64,000 bases of DNA from Hellea sp. (GCA_020631215.1 JAHDHS010000001.1:88992-152991); one strand, 5' to 3'; shown: positions 43,641 through 52,328, counted from the first letter of the stretch. The notes: generated by a model from the letters alone, not told the origin. A program made the numbers and translations.

Positions 43641-43655
43641 TTACAGGAGACCGAA

Positions 43656-43856
43656 ATGCCCAAAATGAAGACGAAGTCAGGCGCTAAAAAGCGTTTCAAG
43701 ATTACCAAATCCGGTAAGGTAAAAGCGGGTCAGGCGGGCAAACGCCACGGCATGATCAAGCGCACGAATGATCAAATTCGTAAGCTGCGCGGCACAACAG
43801 TCCTGAAAGACTGCGACGCCAAAGTGATCAAAAAGAAATACATGCCCTACGGCTAA
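43656..43856 (+). CDS. rpmI: 50S ribosomal protein L35
   Basis: 66 residues, the normal length. It begins [21 protein letters not shown] and includes the conserved [20 protein letters not shown] segment. AGGAGACC lies 6-7 bases upstream of the ATG. It is the first gene of the rpmI-rplT operon. L35 is an assembly protein of the large subunit. Confidence 0.97.
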   Translation: MPKMKTKSGAKKRFKITKSGKVKAGQAGKRHGMIKRTNDQIRKLRGTTVLKDCDAKVIKKKYMPYG

Positions 43857-43887
43857 GCGCCGTTAACCCAGATACCGGAGAAATATT

Positions 43888-44265
43888 ATGTCACGAGTTA
43901 AACGCGGCGTCACAAAACATGCACGCCATAAAAAAGTCATCGATGCGGCCAAAGGCTATCGCGGCCGCCGTAAAAACACATTCCGCATTGCCAATCAGGC
44001 CGTCGAGAAGGCGGGTCAATATGCCTATATCGGCCGGAAGCTGAAAAAGCGTCAGTTCCGCGCCCTGTGGATCCAGCGCATCAATGCCGCCGCCCGCGAA
44101 CATGGCATGACCTATGGCCGCTTCATGGACGGGCTGAACAAAGCCGGCATCACGCTGGACCGCAAAGTTCTGGCCGACATGGCCGGGAACGAACCGGAAG
44201 CCTTTGCCGCTCTGGTCGAAACCGCCAAGAAAAACGCCTCACAGCCGCACACAGTCAAAGCCTAA
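43888..44265 (+). CDS. rplT: 50S ribosomal protein L20
   Basis: 125 residues. It begins [29 protein letters not shown], the basic RNA-binding extension, and ends with the globular domain ([21 protein letters not shown]). L20 binds 23S rRNA and commonly autoregulates its operon. It lies 31 bases after rpmI and is followed by a strong terminator. The pheST genes that often follow in other bacteria are absent. Confidence 0.97.
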   Translation: MSRVKRGVTKHARHKKVIDAAKGYRGRRKNTFRIANQAVEKAGQYAYIGRKLKKRQFRALWIQRINAAAREHGMTYGRFMDGLNKAGITLDRKVLADMAGNEPEAFAALVETAKKNASQPHTVKA

Positions 44266-44286
44266 GCGGCCCGACCAAAACAATTT

Positions 44287-44316
44287 AAAAGGCTCCCTCA
44301 CGGGGGCCTTTTTTAT
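44287..44316 (+). terminator. Rho-independent terminator after rplT
   Basis: Stem AAAAGGCtCCC/GGGgGCCTTTT with a TCAC loop, followed by T6. It ends the rpmI-rplT operon and marks the left boundary of the AT-rich island. Confidence 0.88.
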
Positions 44317-44394
44317 GGCCGCGGGGCTCCTCCAATGAGAGCGTGAGTATTTTATTTCTTGCTAAAGTAGCATTCTCCGTGATTAGTTGTAGCC

Positions 44395-45054
44395 ATGGAT
44401 GCACGCGCTTTAAATTGGCACAATGGTTGTAAAGGTGACACATCTAGGAATGAATTCATTATACCTAAGACGATAGATGTACTGTTAGATCTTGCCCGCG
44501 GTAATATAGGTTTTTTTGGCTGCGCAACGGGCTACATACCAAGCCAAGTCAGTTTATCTTTGAATAAAAATTACAATTTACATTTGGTCGATTTGGACGA
44601 GGTGTATTTGGCTTTTGCTAAAGAGCAGAAATACCATCAATGTGGCGTAACTTTCAAAGTAAGAGATATAACGCATGAGCCAACGAAGCGCTCTTTCTTA
44701 AATGCGATAGTTATATCCAATACTTTATTGGAAATTGAACTAACTTCTGAATCTGCCCAGAATATATGTGATTACCTAAAAGAGCGTGGTAAATTGATTA
44801 TATTTACTCCTGATGTATTAACGGATGTGGTGCGCGAGGATAGAAAAAACAACAAAGACTTACTTTCAGAGTTTTCTGTGGGTGCAGTTTCCTTAGAGAA
44901 TAAGATTGATAGGTTTACTAGATTGCCATATCCTTTTTATGCGCACAGGACATTGTATTTGATTTCCAGTTTTTTAAATGTTGGATTAAAACTGGAAACA
45001 ATTGAATTTGGAGGGGCGGGCAACCAATACATAATGTTAGTATTTGTGAAATGA
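44395..45054 (+). CDS. Class I SAM-dependent methyltransferase-like protein (island gene 1)
   Basis: 219 residues, AT-rich coding sequence. A Rossmann-like SAM pattern is visible: motif I IGFFGCATGYIP (about 38-49, a degenerate GxGxG), motif II acidic strand LHLVDLDEVYLAF (63-73), VRDITHEP, and the motif IV-like AIVISNTLLEIEL. The N-terminal SRNEFIIPKTIDVLL could bind the acceptor. There is no target-recognition domain or DPPY, so DNA methylation is unlikely; small molecule or RNA are possible targets. Its stop overlaps the next start by 4 bases (ATGA). No clear Shine-Dalgarno precedes it. Confidence 0.68.
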   Translation: MDARALNWHNGCKGDTSRNEFIIPKTIDVLLDLARGNIGFFGCATGYIPSQVSLSLNKNYNLHLVDLDEVYLAFAKEQKYHQCGVTFKVRDITHEPTKRSFLNAIVISNTLLEIELTSESAQNICDYLKERGKLIIFTPDVLTDVVREDRKNNKDLLSEFSVGAVSLENKIDRFTRLPYPFYAHRTLYLISSFLNVGLKLETIEFGGAGNQYIMLVFVK

Positions 45055-46034
45055 AGTCAAGACAGTTAAATTTTCTTGGTGCCTTAGAGGACGAATTCTC
45101 TGAATTGAATTCATACTTGAAATTGGCTTATTTAGCTATTTCTATAGCTGCTCGTCCTCTCCACGCTTCCGAAATACTGTCAATCTCAAACCGCTTTGGA
45201 TTAACTCCAGATCATTTATTTGGTAAAACGCAGATTAAGACACTTAATGCAAGACTATCTGAATATATATTGAATAATGGAGATGATGGTCTATTTTTCA
45301 GAACTGCGCCAGCTGTCTATTATCTAAAGCATCTCTCACAAACTGATGATCCTTACAAAACAGTAGAAGCTTACAGTGCGGTTAGACGCCTAAAAACCGT
45401 ATCTGAAGAGAATGTACTCGTTTGCCCAGTTCAATCTCTACACCTCTTTGTAAACGGCTTTAGTGATATTTCGGAAAAGAAATTTCAGGAGCTTTTTGAG
45501 AATGAATGTTACTTTATGCCAAGAAAACTCGCTGAAGATGATACTTCAGTCAAACAATTTGTTAGTTACACTACCGTTACTTGTGATCAGTCTTATTTGG
45601 TATTTCGGAGGGGGAAGTACTCTAATCCAAGCGTAAATCTTCGAAATACATTATCTATTGCATTCGGCGGGCACGTTAATGACGAAGATTTTGGTTTCTT
45701 TTCAAGTGGGTACAAAGCACTTTTATATAACTCAGCTAGGGAAATGAATGAGGAAATTCGGATTTCAGATTACTTTAACTCATTTGAAAATGCTGTGGAA
45801 GCATCAAATGTAGTCGGCTTTATAAACGTTGATGATAATAGTGATGCAAGACAGCACATTGCGGTTGTAATTAACGTAAATGTTAACCAAAAAAAGTTGC
45901 CTAGTAGGCACGAAGATGGAATTGCTGATGTTTTATGGTATGACTTAGTGGATTTGAAAGAAAGCAAACCATACTTTGACCTTTGGTCAAGAATTATTGT
46001 TTCTAAAATATTAGAGGGAGATTATGCCAATTGA
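45051..46034 (+). CDS. HARE-HTH plus Nudix hydrolase-like fusion protein (island gene 2)
   Basis: 327 residues. Residues about 22-95 match a HARE-HTH winged helix (AYLAISIAARPLHASEIL...TQIKTLNARLSEYIL...LFFRTAPAVYYL), a domain found on restriction and chromatin-type proteins. Residues 168-310 look like a Nudix fold: VTCDQSYLVFRRGKY, LSIAFGGHVN, a Nudix box with a long insertion reading AREMNEEIRI (230-237), and VVGFINVDDNSDARQHIAVVINV. The final Gly of the box is Arg. It probably hydrolyses a nucleotide or phosphate ester under nucleic-acid or ligand control (inference). It is AT-rich and overlaps both neighbours. Confidence 0.72.
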   Translation: MKSRQLNFLGALEDEFSELNSYLKLAYLAISIAARPLHASEILSISNRFGLTPDHLFGKTQIKTLNARLSEYILNNGDDGLFFRTAPAVYYLKHLSQTDDPYKTVEAYSAVRRLKTVSEENVLVCPVQSLHLFVNGFSDISEKKFQELFENECYFMPRKLAEDDTSVKQFVSYTTVTCDQSYLVFRRGKYSNPSVNLRNTLSIAFGGHVNDEDFGFFSSGYKALLYNSAREMNEEIRISDYFNSFENAVEASNVVGFINVDDNSDARQHIAVVINVNVNQKKLPSRHEDGIADVLWYDLVDLKESKPYFDLWSRIIVSKILEGDYAN

Positions 46035-46533
46035 CGAGACGCTCAAATTGGAGTTTGAAACCGCCCGAAAAAATAGAAAATTTGAAATCGAAAAATTCTG
46101 GCAACGTGCCAACTATTTTCTTGTTCTAAATACTGCTCTTGCGGTTGGCATTTTTACCATAAAATCAACATTAGCCACATTTTTAATTTCTTGTTTCGGA
46201 GTCATTGCGGCTTGGTTGTGGTTTCGAACTAATGTTGGGGCAAGATACTGGCAAATTTTCTGGGAAGCTGAAGTGCATGACCTTGCTAAAAAACTGAATG
46301 TGAAATCATTTTCCATGACTGATGATGAGATTGCGAACCGGCAAATGAGATTCGGAAGGTCACGAAAAAGTTCATTGGTCAGAAAATTTGTAGATGCCGA
46401 AGTAAAAAAGGGCCATTCTGTGAGTTACAATATGATTTTATTGTCAATATGGGCGTTTCTCGCTTGGTGTCTTGTTTTGCTATATTTTATATTGAGTTTC
46501 CTGATAGATAATTGCTCATGTTCATTAGCCTAA
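46024..46533 (+). CDS. RipA-like small membrane protein (island gene 3)
   Basis: 169 residues with helices at about 30-46, 50-67 and 135-160. The N-terminus KFEIEKFWQRANYFLVLNTALAVGIF and ISCFGVIAAWLWFRTNVGARYWQIFWEAEVHDL strongly resemble the RipA family of octameric membrane proteins named after a Francisella protein. It starts 11 bases inside gene 2, with AGGGAG upstream. Its AT-rich composition matches the two genes before it. As a membrane protein coupled to a nucleotide-type hydrolase it could be an effector (inference). Confidence 0.72.
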   Translation: MPIDETLKLEFETARKNRKFEIEKFWQRANYFLVLNTALAVGIFTIKSTLATFLISCFGVIAAWLWFRTNVGARYWQIFWEAEVHDLAKKLNVKSFSMTDDEIANRQMRFGRSRKSSLVRKFVDAEVKKGHSVSYNMILLSIWAFLAWCLVLLYFILSFLIDNCSCSLA

Positions 46534-46547
46534 ACGCCACACGGCGC

Positions 46548-46566
46548 TTCTCCCCATGGGAGAAGA
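46548..46566. repeat. CTTCTCCCCATGGGAGAAG palindrome (half element)
   Basis: A 19-base palindrome, identical in core to the right arms of the larger palindromic elements at 47374-47512 and 56008-56141. It lies just after the stop of the RipA-like gene and marks the right edge of the AT-rich island. Confidence 0.7.
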
Positions 46567-46669
46567 GGAATTTGATTTAATCCGCCGATTTGTATTCCCT
46601 AACCGTCTGAAATCATGGCTTTGTGCGTTTTATAATCCTCTCCTGTGAAAGCTGTGTGACGGTTGTGGG

Positions 46670-47365
46670 GTGAGAGATGAGATAGATATCACCCCGGAGC
46701 GCGAGGAGCCACCGCGCCTGACAGAATTTGTCAGCCGGGTCATGGACGTCATGATCCTGACCTATTTGCGCCTGATTGAGGGGGCGGGGTCTGATTTGAA
46801 ACTGGTTTTGACATATGCCGCCCGGATGCAGCGCCATGTCCGGCGTATGACGCGGATGAATTACAAGTTTCGTCTTTATGAACGGCGCGAGGCCTTAAAA
46901 CACAACCCGGACTTACGCAAACAGGTCAGATATGATCTGGGCGGGAAAGCGGCTATGGTTCTGTGGGAGCGGCGCAGGCGCGGGGCGATGATCGTGCGTG
47001 CCAATCGCAACCGTCCTGACCCGCATCCCGATATCCCCATGCCGGATTTCGCCAAACCCGCCAAGCGTTACCCAAGGAAAACGCCGTGTAAATGGCAACC
47101 CAAAACAGATCGCTCCGGCCATTACAGGCTGGCCGCCATCAAGACAGGCCCCATGGAAAACCCGCCTAAACGGAAAGCCAAGGCACCCACAAATTCTAAC
47201 GAACCCAAAATCACCCGCCGCTATGAAATGCGATTTCTGCCGCTGGAAGTCACACCGGATGAGCTTCGGCCTACATATGTGTTTAGCAGCGGCTATAGCC
47301 CGCCGCTGAATGAAAGCGCATTATCGAACGGCCATTCCCCGCCGATAGATCGGCCTCCGATTTAA
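46670..47365 (+). CDS. Basic hypothetical protein
   Basis: 231 residues from GTG 46670. A helical Arg-rich N-terminal half (VLTYAARMQRHVRRMTRMNYKFRLYERREALKHN) is followed by a Pro/Lys/Arg-rich low-complexity C-terminus with no motif I recognise. There is no signal peptide or membrane segment. The GC level returns to that of the host chromosome. Coding is supported only by frame length and codon pattern. It may be a lineage-specific nucleic-acid-binding protein. Confidence 0.55.
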   Translation: MRDEIDITPEREEPPRLTEFVSRVMDVMILTYLRLIEGAGSDLKLVLTYAARMQRHVRRMTRMNYKFRLYERREALKHNPDLRKQVRYDLGGKAAMVLWERRRRGAMIVRANRNRPDPHPDIPMPDFAKPAKRYPRKTPCKWQPKTDRSGHYRLAAIKTGPMENPPKRKAKAPTNSNEPKITRRYEMRFLPLEVTPDELRPTYVFSSGYSPPLNESALSNGHSPPIDRPPI

Positions 47366-47373
47366 AAAACTAA

Positions 47374-47512
47374 ATCCCCCTCTCCCGTAGGGAGAGGGTG
47401 CGGCGCAGCCGTGGGTGAGGGGATCTGATCTCGAGAGTCATGATTTCCTATCGAGGCTTGGAACCCCTCATCCGTCGCTTCGCGACACCTTCTCCCTATG
47501 GGAGAAGGGGAA
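47374..47512. repeat. Large palindromic intergenic element (copy 1)
   Basis: Left arm CCCCCTCTCCC...GGGAGAGGG...GTGGGTGAGGGG and right arm AACCCCTCATCCG...CACCTTCTCCC...GGGAGAAGGGG are reverse-complementary over about 45 bases, with a short AT-richer centre. The arms themselves contain smaller hairpins. A second copy is at 56008-56141. It resembles dispersed repeats of alphaproteobacteria. Confidence 0.8.
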
Positions 47513-47612
47513 TACAATGCTATTGGGCAAAGCCCTCCACCCAAGAAATCTAAAAACCATTTATATGAAATTGAGATGCGTTATGAGTCAGGCGGGCTGT
47601 ATTTTGGCAGAC

Positions 47613-48101
47613 CTATTTCCGGCTCTTTGGGACGCCTTCGCGGGCGAGTTCGTCGGCGCGTTCATTGCCGAGGTCGCCGTCATGGCCTTTGACCCATTGC
47701 CAGTCGATGTCGCGGGCGGCGTTCAGCTCATCCAGCCTGATCCAGAGGTCTTTATTGACGACAGGTTTTTTGTCGCTTTTCTTCCAGCCGCGTTTCTTCC
47801 AGCCGTGAATCCATTCGGTAATTCCCTTCAGCACATAGGTGCTGTCCGTGAACAGGATGACTTTGCCTTGATAGCCGGGTTTGATCGCTTCCAGCGCCTT
47901 GATTGTTGCCATCATCTCCATGCGGTTATTGGTGGTCTCGCGCTCTCCACCTTTCATCTCTTTGGATTTATTGCCGTAATACATGACAACGCCCCAACCG
48001 CCTGGGCCGGGATTGCCGGAACATGCGCCGTCCGTATAGATGACCAGAGCGCCGTCCATGGCGCCGGGATCGAGAGGGTTGGATTTGCGTTTACGCGGCA
48101 T
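47613..48101 (-). CDS. rnhA: Ribonuclease HI
   Basis: 162 residues. The active-site acidic residues are all present: [45 protein letters not shown] and the C-terminal [17 protein letters not shown]. The basic protrusion is [14 protein letters not shown]. The enzyme degrades RNA in RNA-DNA hybrids. It lies 14 bases after ispH on the minus strand, a common alphaproteobacterial pair. Confidence 0.97.
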   Translation of the reverse strand: MPRKRKSNPLDPGAMDGALVIYTDGACSGNPGPGGWGVVMYYGNKSKEMKGGERETTNNRMEMMATIKALEAIKPGYQGKVILFTDSTYVLKGITEWIHGWKKRGWKKSDKKPVVNKDLWIRLDELNAARDIDWQWVKGHDGDLGNERADELAREGVPKSRK

Positions 48102-48115
48102 GGGTCGTTTTGCTG

Positions 48116-49084
48116 TTACGCCGAAAGCAGTTGTCGGGGCAGGCGGAAAATGACTTTTTCCTTGGTCACTTCGACTTCTTCGACGGTGATCTCATATCGC
48201 GATTTCAGAGCTGCGATCACGCCGTCCATCAGATATTCCGGCGCGCTGGCCCCGGCGGATAAACCAATCACGGAGGCCGCATCAATTCTGTCCCAGTCAA
48301 TAGAGCGCGCATCAGAAATTAACATCGCGCTGTCCGCGCCGGCCTTGTCTCCGACTTCGACAAGCCGTTTGGAATTAGAGGAGGTTTTTGACCCGATCAC
48401 CATCAGTAAGTCGCAGCGCTCGGCAATGGCTTTGACGGCTTGTTGCCGGTTGGTGGTCGCATAACAAATGTCTTCTTTATAGGGCAGGGCGATCGTGGGA
48501 AACCGCTCTTTCAGAACCTCAATGATCTCGGCCGTGTCATCGACAGACAACGTCGTCTGGGTGACCAGCGCCAGATTCTCTGGATCAGAGGGCTGAAAAT
48601 GGCGGGCATCGTCTTCGGTTTCGATCAGGGTGATGTGGCCTTCCGGCAATTGTCCCATTGTGCCGACAACTTCGGGGTGGCCCTCATGTCCGATCAGCAG
48701 GATATGATGTCCGGCCTTGGCGTGGCGCTCGGCCTCGACATGAACCTTGGAGACGAGCGGGCAGGTCGCATCAAGGAAGTTCATGTCCCGGGCCTTGGCG
48801 GCGGCGGGGACAGATTTGGGCACGCCATGGGCGGAAAAGACCACCGGGCGGTCATCGGGGCATTCATCCAATTCCTCGACAAATATGGCACCGAGGCCTT
48901 CAAGCCGCTCGACGACATGGCGGTTATGGACGATTTCATGCCGCACATAGACCGGCGCGCCATAGGCGTCGATCGACTTCTCCACGATTTGAATCGCGCG
49001 GTCGACCCCGGCGCAAAAGCCGCGCGGGGCAGCCAGCAATACGGTTTTCTGCGCTCTCATATCATTTGCCACGCTCTCGGACAT
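48116..49084 (-). CDS. ispH: 4-hydroxy-3-methylbut-2-enyl diphosphate reductase
   Basis: 322 residues. The three cysteines binding the [4Fe-4S] cluster are visible in [11 protein letters not shown] (about residue 22), [11 protein letters not shown] (about 106) and [10 protein letters not shown] (about 207), together with the catalytic Glu-Glu/Thr region TQTTLS. It performs the last step of the methylerythritol phosphate pathway, giving IPP and DMAPP. It probably forms an operon with rnhA. Confidence 0.97.
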   Translation of the reverse strand: MSESVANDMRAQKTVLLAAPRGFCAGVDRAIQIVEKSIDAYGAPVYVRHEIVHNRHVVERLEGLGAIFVEELDECPDDRPVVFSAHGVPKSVPAAAKARDMNFLDATCPLVSKVHVEAERHAKAGHHILLIGHEGHPEVVGTMGQLPEGHITLIETEDDARHFQPSDPENLALVTQTTLSVDDTAEIIEVLKERFPTIALPYKEDICYATTNRQQAVKAIAERCDLLMVIGSKTSSNSKRLVEVGDKAGADSAMLISDARSIDWDRIDAASVIGLSAGASAPEYLMDGVIAALKSRYEITVEEVEVTKEKVIFRLPRQLLSA

Positions 49085-49221
49085 TAAATTCTCCTCATGG
49101 CCCGCTCATTTACATATCCAGACATTGCAGGCGGGGCCGCATCTGTCTATGAGCCTATAGCATCTGCGTCCCGCTTGCTATAGGGATGCGGAAAAATGAA
49201 GGCAGAATTAGGATGATTCCG

Positions 49222-49836
49222 ATGCAAAATAAGAACGGTACACAGCGCAGAGGATTTGGGCGGGCGCTATTGGGCCTGACTCTGATGGGCGCTTTGGCGC
49301 TGTCCGGCTGTAAAAGCACTAAGGAAGTTTTGAAAATCGGGGCGGCGGGTGAAAATAATCCGGGGCCGTGCCCGCGTGCCTTTGCGCTTTATGATGCCTC
49401 ACGTATTGTGGAATTTCGCGGCGATAATGAATCCTTCGCCAATGTGGGCTTTACCGGGGAAGTCAATAATGTGCGCAGCCTCTGCCGTTATTACGAAACC
49501 GAACCGATAGTCGCAGATCTGGAGTTGACCTTCGATTTGGGCCGCGGGCCTGCGGCGGCAGGCGAGCGCAGTGCGACCTATGAATACTTTGTGGCTGTCA
49601 TGCGGAAAAATGTGGCTGTGATAGAAAAACAGACTTTCCCATTGCAAGTCACCTTCCCGGCGGGGCAGGATCGTGTGCGGGTCACCGATAAGGTTGACCG
49701 GATTGTTATTCCCCGAAATGCGGAAACGACTTCCGGCGAAAACTTTGAAATTGTTGTCGGCTTTAATGTCACGCCGGAGCAGCGCGCATTTAATGCGGCG
49801 GGTAAACGGTTCCGCGTCTCTGCCGGGCAAAACTAA
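49222..49836 (+). CDS. Lipoprotein of unknown function
   Basis: About 204 residues. A basic N-terminus and leader GRALLGLTLMGALALSGCKS give a lipobox LSGC. The mature part has a conserved-looking CPRAFALYDASRIVEFRG...VGFTGEVNNVRSLCRYYE with two cysteines that could pair, and a beta-rich domain resembling a single immunoglobulin-type or beta-sandwich fold. I chose ATG 49222, with AGGA 8 bases upstream, over ATGs at 49213 and 49186. It lies 9 bases before argS and may be co-transcribed with it. Confidence 0.78.
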   Translation: MQNKNGTQRRGFGRALLGLTLMGALALSGCKSTKEVLKIGAAGENNPGPCPRAFALYDASRIVEFRGDNESFANVGFTGEVNNVRSLCRYYETEPIVADLELTFDLGRGPAAAGERSATYEYFVAVMRKNVAVIEKQTFPLQVTFPAGQDRVRVTDKVDRIVIPRNAETTSGENFEIVVGFNVTPEQRAFNAAGKRFRVSAGQN

Positions 49837-49845
49837 AGCACGAGC

Positions 49846-51627
49846 ATGAGCAGCATTCTGGACAGATTGGATGCGGCCTGCCGGGCTGTCTTTGAGGATA
49901 TGGGCTATCCGGCCCAGATCGCGGGCGTGCGCGAATCCGACCGTCCGGATATTGCCCCTTTCCAATGTAACGGCGCGATGGCCGCGGCGGGGATTGCCAA
50001 GAAACGCGGCGAGAAAGTGAACCCGCGCGAGATTGCGGCTAGGGCCGTAGCGGTGCTGGAGGGTAATTCAGATATTGCGAAAATAGAGATTGCCGGGCCG
50101 GGATTTATCAATTTGCACCCGAGCCTTAACCTTCTCAATCAACAAGCGGCTGATATCGCGGCGGATAAACTTACGGGGCTGAACACGGTCATCGAGCCGA
50201 AAACAATCATGGTCGATTATGGCGGGGCCAATGTCGCCAAGCCTATGCATGTCGGGCATTTACGTTCGGCGGTGATTGGTGAGGCGATCAAACGGCTTTT
50301 GCGCGTGCAGGGCCATAAGGTCATCGGCGATGTGCATTTGGGCGATTGGGGTCTGCAAATGGGACATCTGATTACTGAACTGCAAGATGAGCAGCCTGAT
50401 TTGGTTTATTTTGATCCGGAGATCAAAGATGGTTATCCGTCAGACCCGCCCGTGACCATGGATGATCTGGCGCGGCTCTATCCGCAGGCCAGCGGTAAGG
50501 CGAAGGCCGATAAGGCGAGGATGAAACGCTCCCGCGAAGCGACGGCGGAATTGCAATCCGGACGTCCCGGCTATCGGGCTTTGCTGGATCATTTTATTGA
50601 TGTGTCTGTAGCCGCCTTAAAGGTGGGCTATGGCAATCTGGGTGTGGAGTTTGATCTCTGGAAGGGTGAGGCCTGTGTTGATCCATTGATACCGGACATG
50701 ATTGAAGACCTGAAATCCAAAGGGATCACCGAAGAGGATGAGGGCGCGCTGATTATCCGTGTTGAGGAAGAGGGCGAAAAGAAAGATGTGCCGCCTGTGA
50801 TGCTGCTCGCGAGCTCGGGCGCGGTGCTTTATCATACGACGGATCTAGCGACCCTTGTGGACCGCAAAACTGACCCTGATCCCGATCTTATTTTATATGT
50901 TGTGGATCAGCGTCAGGCCCTGCATTTCGAGCAGGTTTTCCGGGCCGCCGTCAAAGCGGGCTGGTATGAGCGGGATCAGCTCCTGCATCTGGGCTTTGGG
51001 ACGATGAATGGCAAGGATGGCAAACCGTTTAAAACCCGTGATGGCGGCGTGCTCAGGCTGGAAGATTTGCTGGAGATTATGAATGACGCTGCTGGCAAGA
51101 GGCTGGAAGAGGGCGGTATTGGCGCGGACTTCCCGGCGGAAGAACGCAATGAAATTGCCCGCCAAGTGGGGCTTGCTGCTCTGAAATTTGCCGATCTGCA
51201 AAATCAGCGCCTGACCAATTATGTGTTTGATGCAGAGCGTTTCACAGCCTTTGAGGGCAAGACCGGGCCTTATCTGCTCTATGCCGCTGTGCGGATCAAA
51301 TCGATCCTGCGCAAAGCCCATGATATGGGCGTGACAGCGGGGGCGATTACCCTGACTGACCCAGCCGAGCAGCAGCTGGTCCTGTCACTGGACAGTTTCG
51401 ACCGTGCCGTCAAAGCGGCGAGTGAGAAATATGCGCCGCATCTGATCTGTGATCATGTCTACCGCCTCGCCCAAAGCTTTTCGCGTTTTTACACGGATTG
51501 CCCGATCTTGGCGGGCGATACGCCGGATGACGTCAAAGCCTCCCGCTTGGCGCTGGCCGAAACGACCTTACGCCAATTGGAATTAGGCCTGCATATCCTA
51601 GGCATAGACGCCCCGGAGCGGATGTGA
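49846..51627 (+). CDS. argS: Arginyl-tRNA synthetase
   Basis: 593 residues. The HIGH-type motif is NVAKPMHVGHLRSAVIGEAI (about residues 127-145). As usual for many ArgRS the KMSKS loop is degenerate (GKPFKTRDGGVLRLEDLL). The C-terminal anticodon-binding DALR domain ends SFSRFYTDCPIL...LHILGIDAPERM. It charges tRNA-Arg. The 3' end abuts the convergent unknown gene. Confidence 0.97.
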   Translation: MSSILDRLDAACRAVFEDMGYPAQIAGVRESDRPDIAPFQCNGAMAAAGIAKKRGEKVNPREIAARAVAVLEGNSDIAKIEIAGPGFINLHPSLNLLNQQAADIAADKLTGLNTVIEPKTIMVDYGGANVAKPMHVGHLRSAVIGEAIKRLLRVQGHKVIGDVHLGDWGLQMGHLITELQDEQPDLVYFDPEIKDGYPSDPPVTMDDLARLYPQASGKAKADKARMKRSREATAELQSGRPGYRALLDHFIDVSVAALKVGYGNLGVEFDLWKGEACVDPLIPDMIEDLKSKGITEEDEGALIIRVEEEGEKKDVPPVMLLASSGAVLYHTTDLATLVDRKTDPDPDLILYVVDQRQALHFEQVFRAAVKAGWYERDQLLHLGFGTMNGKDGKPFKTRDGGVLRLEDLLEIMNDAAGKRLEEGGIGADFPAEERNEIARQVGLAALKFADLQNQRLTNYVFDAERFTAFEGKTGPYLLYAAVRIKSILRKAHDMGVTAGAITLTDPAEQQLVLSLDSFDRAVKAASEKYAPHLICDHVYRLAQSFSRFYTDCPILAGDTPDDVKASRLALAETTLRQLELGLHILGIDAPERM

Positions 51628-52011
51628 TCAGCCCTGCTTGAACGCTTGTTGCAAGGCGGCTTGTTGCACTTGAACCGGCTGCTGCGCGGGCGCTGCTTGA
51701 GCTTGTGGCTGGGCTTGTGGTTGAGCCGGGGTTGCCGGACGAGCCGCTTGAACCGATGGCTGCTGCGCAGGCGCCTGAGCGGCAGGATTTGACCCTCTGA
51801 CCGGTGCTTCCACCCGGTTTTGGCCCGGATAAGCCCGCAGGCCTTTGGTGGCGTCCAGACATTCAGCATACATATTCAAGATAGCTTCGATATTACGTTC
51901 ACCCCAAACGCCTTGGCCTTTGAGCTTATTAAGCAAATCAAACGCCACCTCGGCTTCGGATTTTCCGGAACCTGCTGCGGCAAATCCATTATTTTCGTTT
52001 GTGTCAGACAT
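51628..52011 (-). CDS. Hypothetical protein with Gln/Ala/Pro-rich tail
   Basis: 127 residues from ATG 52011 (AGGGGACATA upstream), preferred to a frame opening at 52059. The first 65 residues form a compact helical segment, EAEVAFDLLNKLKGQGVWGERNIEAILNMY, which looks conserved. The remainder is a Gln/Ala/Pro-rich low-complexity tail (PQAQPQAQAAPAQQP). No family is recognised. It is cytoplasmic by sequence. It converges on argS with no gap and is divergent from the gcv operon. Confidence 0.68.
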   Translation of the reverse strand: MSDTNENNGFAAAGSGKSEAEVAFDLLNKLKGQGVWGERNIEAILNMYAECLDATKGLRAYPGQNRVEAPVRGSNPAAQAPAQQPSVQAARPATPAQPQAQPQAQAAPAQQPVQVQQAALQQAFKQG

Positions 52012-52078
52012 TATGTCCCCTCCCATGTTGCGCCCTGCATATAGGGAAATCATGAACAAATTGGGTTCATTCCTATGA

Positions 52079-52107
52079 TTGACTCATTTTAGAGAATCCC
52101 GCATATC
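52079..52107 (+). promoter_or_regulatory. Candidate promoter of the gcv operon
   Basis: A -35-like TTGACT (52079-52084), a 17-base spacer and a weak -10 CATATC (52102-52107), about 20 bases before the riboswitch begins. It is a pattern match only; the -10 is poor. Confidence 0.4.
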
Positions 52108-52125
52108 ACGATCACAACTTTCAAA

Positions 52126-52303
52126 TGGGAGAGAGCCATCATGATTGCGGTGCAATCTTTTGGCCACCGAAGGCGCAACCGCCCCGGAAACGCTCAGGTC
52201 AAAGGACCATTTGAAGGATAATATGCTGGAAAGCGGACGGCATTGGTGAAACGTCCCGCCGACGGAGTAAATCTCTCAGGCCCAACAGGACAGCAGGCGG
52301 CAC
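52126..52303 (+). ncRNA. Tandem glycine riboswitch
   Basis: Two consecutive glycine-aptamer patterns precede gcvT. The first has GGGAGAGAG, then CACCGAAGGCGCAACC, CCCGGAAACGCTCAGG and AAAGGACC. The second has CTGGAAAGCGG, CCGCCGACGGAGTAAA, TCTCTCAGG and CAACAGGACAG. These match the conserved GGAGAG/GCCGAAGGNGCAA/CTCTCAGGCAAAGGAC core. Binding of glycine by such elements turns on glycine cleavage genes. The expression platform would be the segment up to the gcvT ribosome-binding site (52304-52328). Confidence 0.9.
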
Positions 52304-52328
52304 AATTTCGCGAAAGCGGGAAGTGCTT

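Noticed and set aside
47374..47512. Possible CRISPR or IS end from the repeated inverted segments
   Set aside because: There is no regular spacer pattern, no transposase frame and no target-site duplication visible; it fits a dispersed palindromic element.
47415..48464. A 349-codon plus-strand frame
   Set aside because: It begins in the palindromic repeat and runs antisense to rnhA and ispH.
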